Origin: Opitutia bacterium
GTDB lineage: Bacteria > Verrucomicrobiota > Verrucomicrobiia > Opitutales > UBA953
Length of the DNA stretch: 41,578 nucleotides
Assembly (NCBI GenBank): GCA_947455415.1
Contig: CANGNX010000003.1
Location: 1 to 41,578 of the forward strand
Direction of reading: 5' to 3'
This document shows positions 40,507-41,578 of the stretch, in pieces. A program made the translations under genes and the position numbers. Positions within the stretch are counted from its first letter, which is position 1. Each line of letters opens with the position of its first letter. The notes beneath the pieces are model-generated. The model saw only the letters and a list, made by a program, of their open reading frames with translations. It searched no databases and was not told the DNA's origin.

Positions 40507-41578
40507 AGCGCCAATCCAGAATTTCCACCTGCGGGAGCTTCCGCCCCTGCCAGCGATTCCATTGTAACTTTACTGCGAGGTCAACTGGACGACCCACTTC
40601 AGGCAGACGCGTTGCCATCCGCCAGGCGATAAAATTAATTTTACGTGCGCTAGAAACATTCAATTGGAAACGGAAATTTCCATCACCGAAAATTTGTGGC
40701 GCTTTATCAAAAATAAAACCTCGCACCCCGAAAACAGGTTCCGCATTCGCCTCTCCATAAGGCTGCAATAATTCGAGGTCATCCAAAACTCGGTCCGTTA
40801 CCTCGTGGGCCTTAATCCAGTGCACGATATCTAAGTCGCGACCATCGGCCATGGCGACGCCCGCGGCTTTTTGAGCGGCAATCGCTGCGGCAAATCTTTC
40901 GCGAAACGCCGACACATCTGCAACACTGAGCGACACGCCGACGGCCATCGGGTGTCCGCCAAAGGTTTTTAGGAGCGCCGCACACGAATTCAACGCTTCC
41001 ACCAAATTCGTGCCCGGCACACCGCGCCCAGAGCCTTTTGCCATCTCGCCCTCCTGACCCAACACAATGACCGGTCGGTCCAACGCTCGACAAATCTTGC
41101 CGGCCGCAATGCCCACGACTCCGGGGTGCCACTCGCCATGCAAAACATAGCCGGGCAAATCGCCCATTACATCGGCCTGTGCGGTAGCTTCTTCGGTCAC
41201 CCGCTTATCAATCTCTTGTCGCTCGCGATTAATCTGATCCAACATTTCCGCATCGCGTTCGCAGTCTTCGGCTGATTCGGATAAAAGTAACTGTAACGGT
41301 AAAGAGGCATCAGCCAAGCGACCGCTGGCATTGATACGCGGCCCCAGTCGGTAAGAAACGTCCACCGATGTTAAAATACCGCCGGCCTCCATGCCGCTGA
41401 CATTAATCAGGGCGCGTACGCCGGGACGACGGGCCTCACCGAGCGCCTTTAAGCCATGCGCGGCTAAAATACGGTTCTCCGCCAGTAGCGGCACCAAGTC
41501 CGCAATCGTACCCAAGGCAGCTAAATCAAGGTAATCTTTCACGGCGATACTCGAGCCACGCTCGTCGCCAGCCAGACG
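40496..41578 (-). CDS. recJ: Single-stranded-DNA-specific exonuclease RecJ, C-terminal part; gene continues past the right edge
   Basis: DLAALGTIADLVPLLAENR, RLGPRINASGRLADAS, VLHGEWHPGVVGIAAGKI, FGGHPMAVGVSL. Frame stays open to 41578; the listed M at 41542 is an internal GTG. Confidence 0.94.
   Translation of the reverse strand, partial: RLAGDERGSSIAVKDYLDLAALGTIADLVPLLAENRILAAHGLKALGEARRPGVRALINVSGMEAGGILTSVDVSYRLGPRINASGRLADASLPLQLLLSESAEDCERDAEMLDQINRERQEIDKRVTEEATAQADVMGDLPGYVLHGEWHPGVVGIAAGKICRALDRPVIVLGQEGEMAKGSGRGVPGTNLVEALNSCAALLKTFGGHPMAVGVSLSVADVSAFRERFAAAIAAQKAAGVAMADGRDLDIVHWIKAHEVTDRVLDDLELLQPYGEANAEPVFGVRGFIFDKAPQIFGDGNFRFQLNVSSARKINFIAWRMATRLPEVGRPVDLAVKLQWNRWQGRKLPQVEILDWRYAG

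Overview
The window is a compact bacterial housekeeping segment. Protein content and Shine-Dalgarno-poor gene starts fit Verrucomicrobiota, possibly Opitutae; that placement is inference. It holds one tRNA-Lys(CTT) and about 32 supported protein genes: glmS, a GlmU-like acetyltransferase and glmM; an MFS exporter and uup; a Sel1-repeat protein; a SAM methyltransferase and a SMUG1-type uracil-DNA glycosylase; speA; a flavin reductase-like protein; an alpha/beta hydrolase; lexA; a TPP-riboswitch/thiC/methyltransferase unit; dnaA with an AT-rich upstream region; dus, rarA, msrA and glnD; DedA; a GAF-GAF histidine kinase and cysE; a redoxin; thrS, cysS and metY; an OlsF-like double acyltransferase; tatD; an EVE-domain protein; an MFS transporter and a ThuA protein; chrA; and a recJ fragment at the right edge. 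I saw no CRISPR array, prophage, IS element or obvious defence island. The most interesting items are: an internally duplicated CxxC/H/CxxC mini-protein beside the tRNA; a class I methyltransferase 3 nt downstream of thiC in a TPP-riboswitch unit whose P5 hairpin looks atypical; a perfect lexA terminator written inside the opposing coding sequence; a 6-codon upstream ORF ending in ATGA overlap with a redoxin gene; an 8-bp helix flanking the tRNA that would mask its CCA end; an OlsF-like lipid synthase; a bacterial SMUG1; and a candidate oriC/dnaA control region. All family calls were made by eye from motifs, with no database search.
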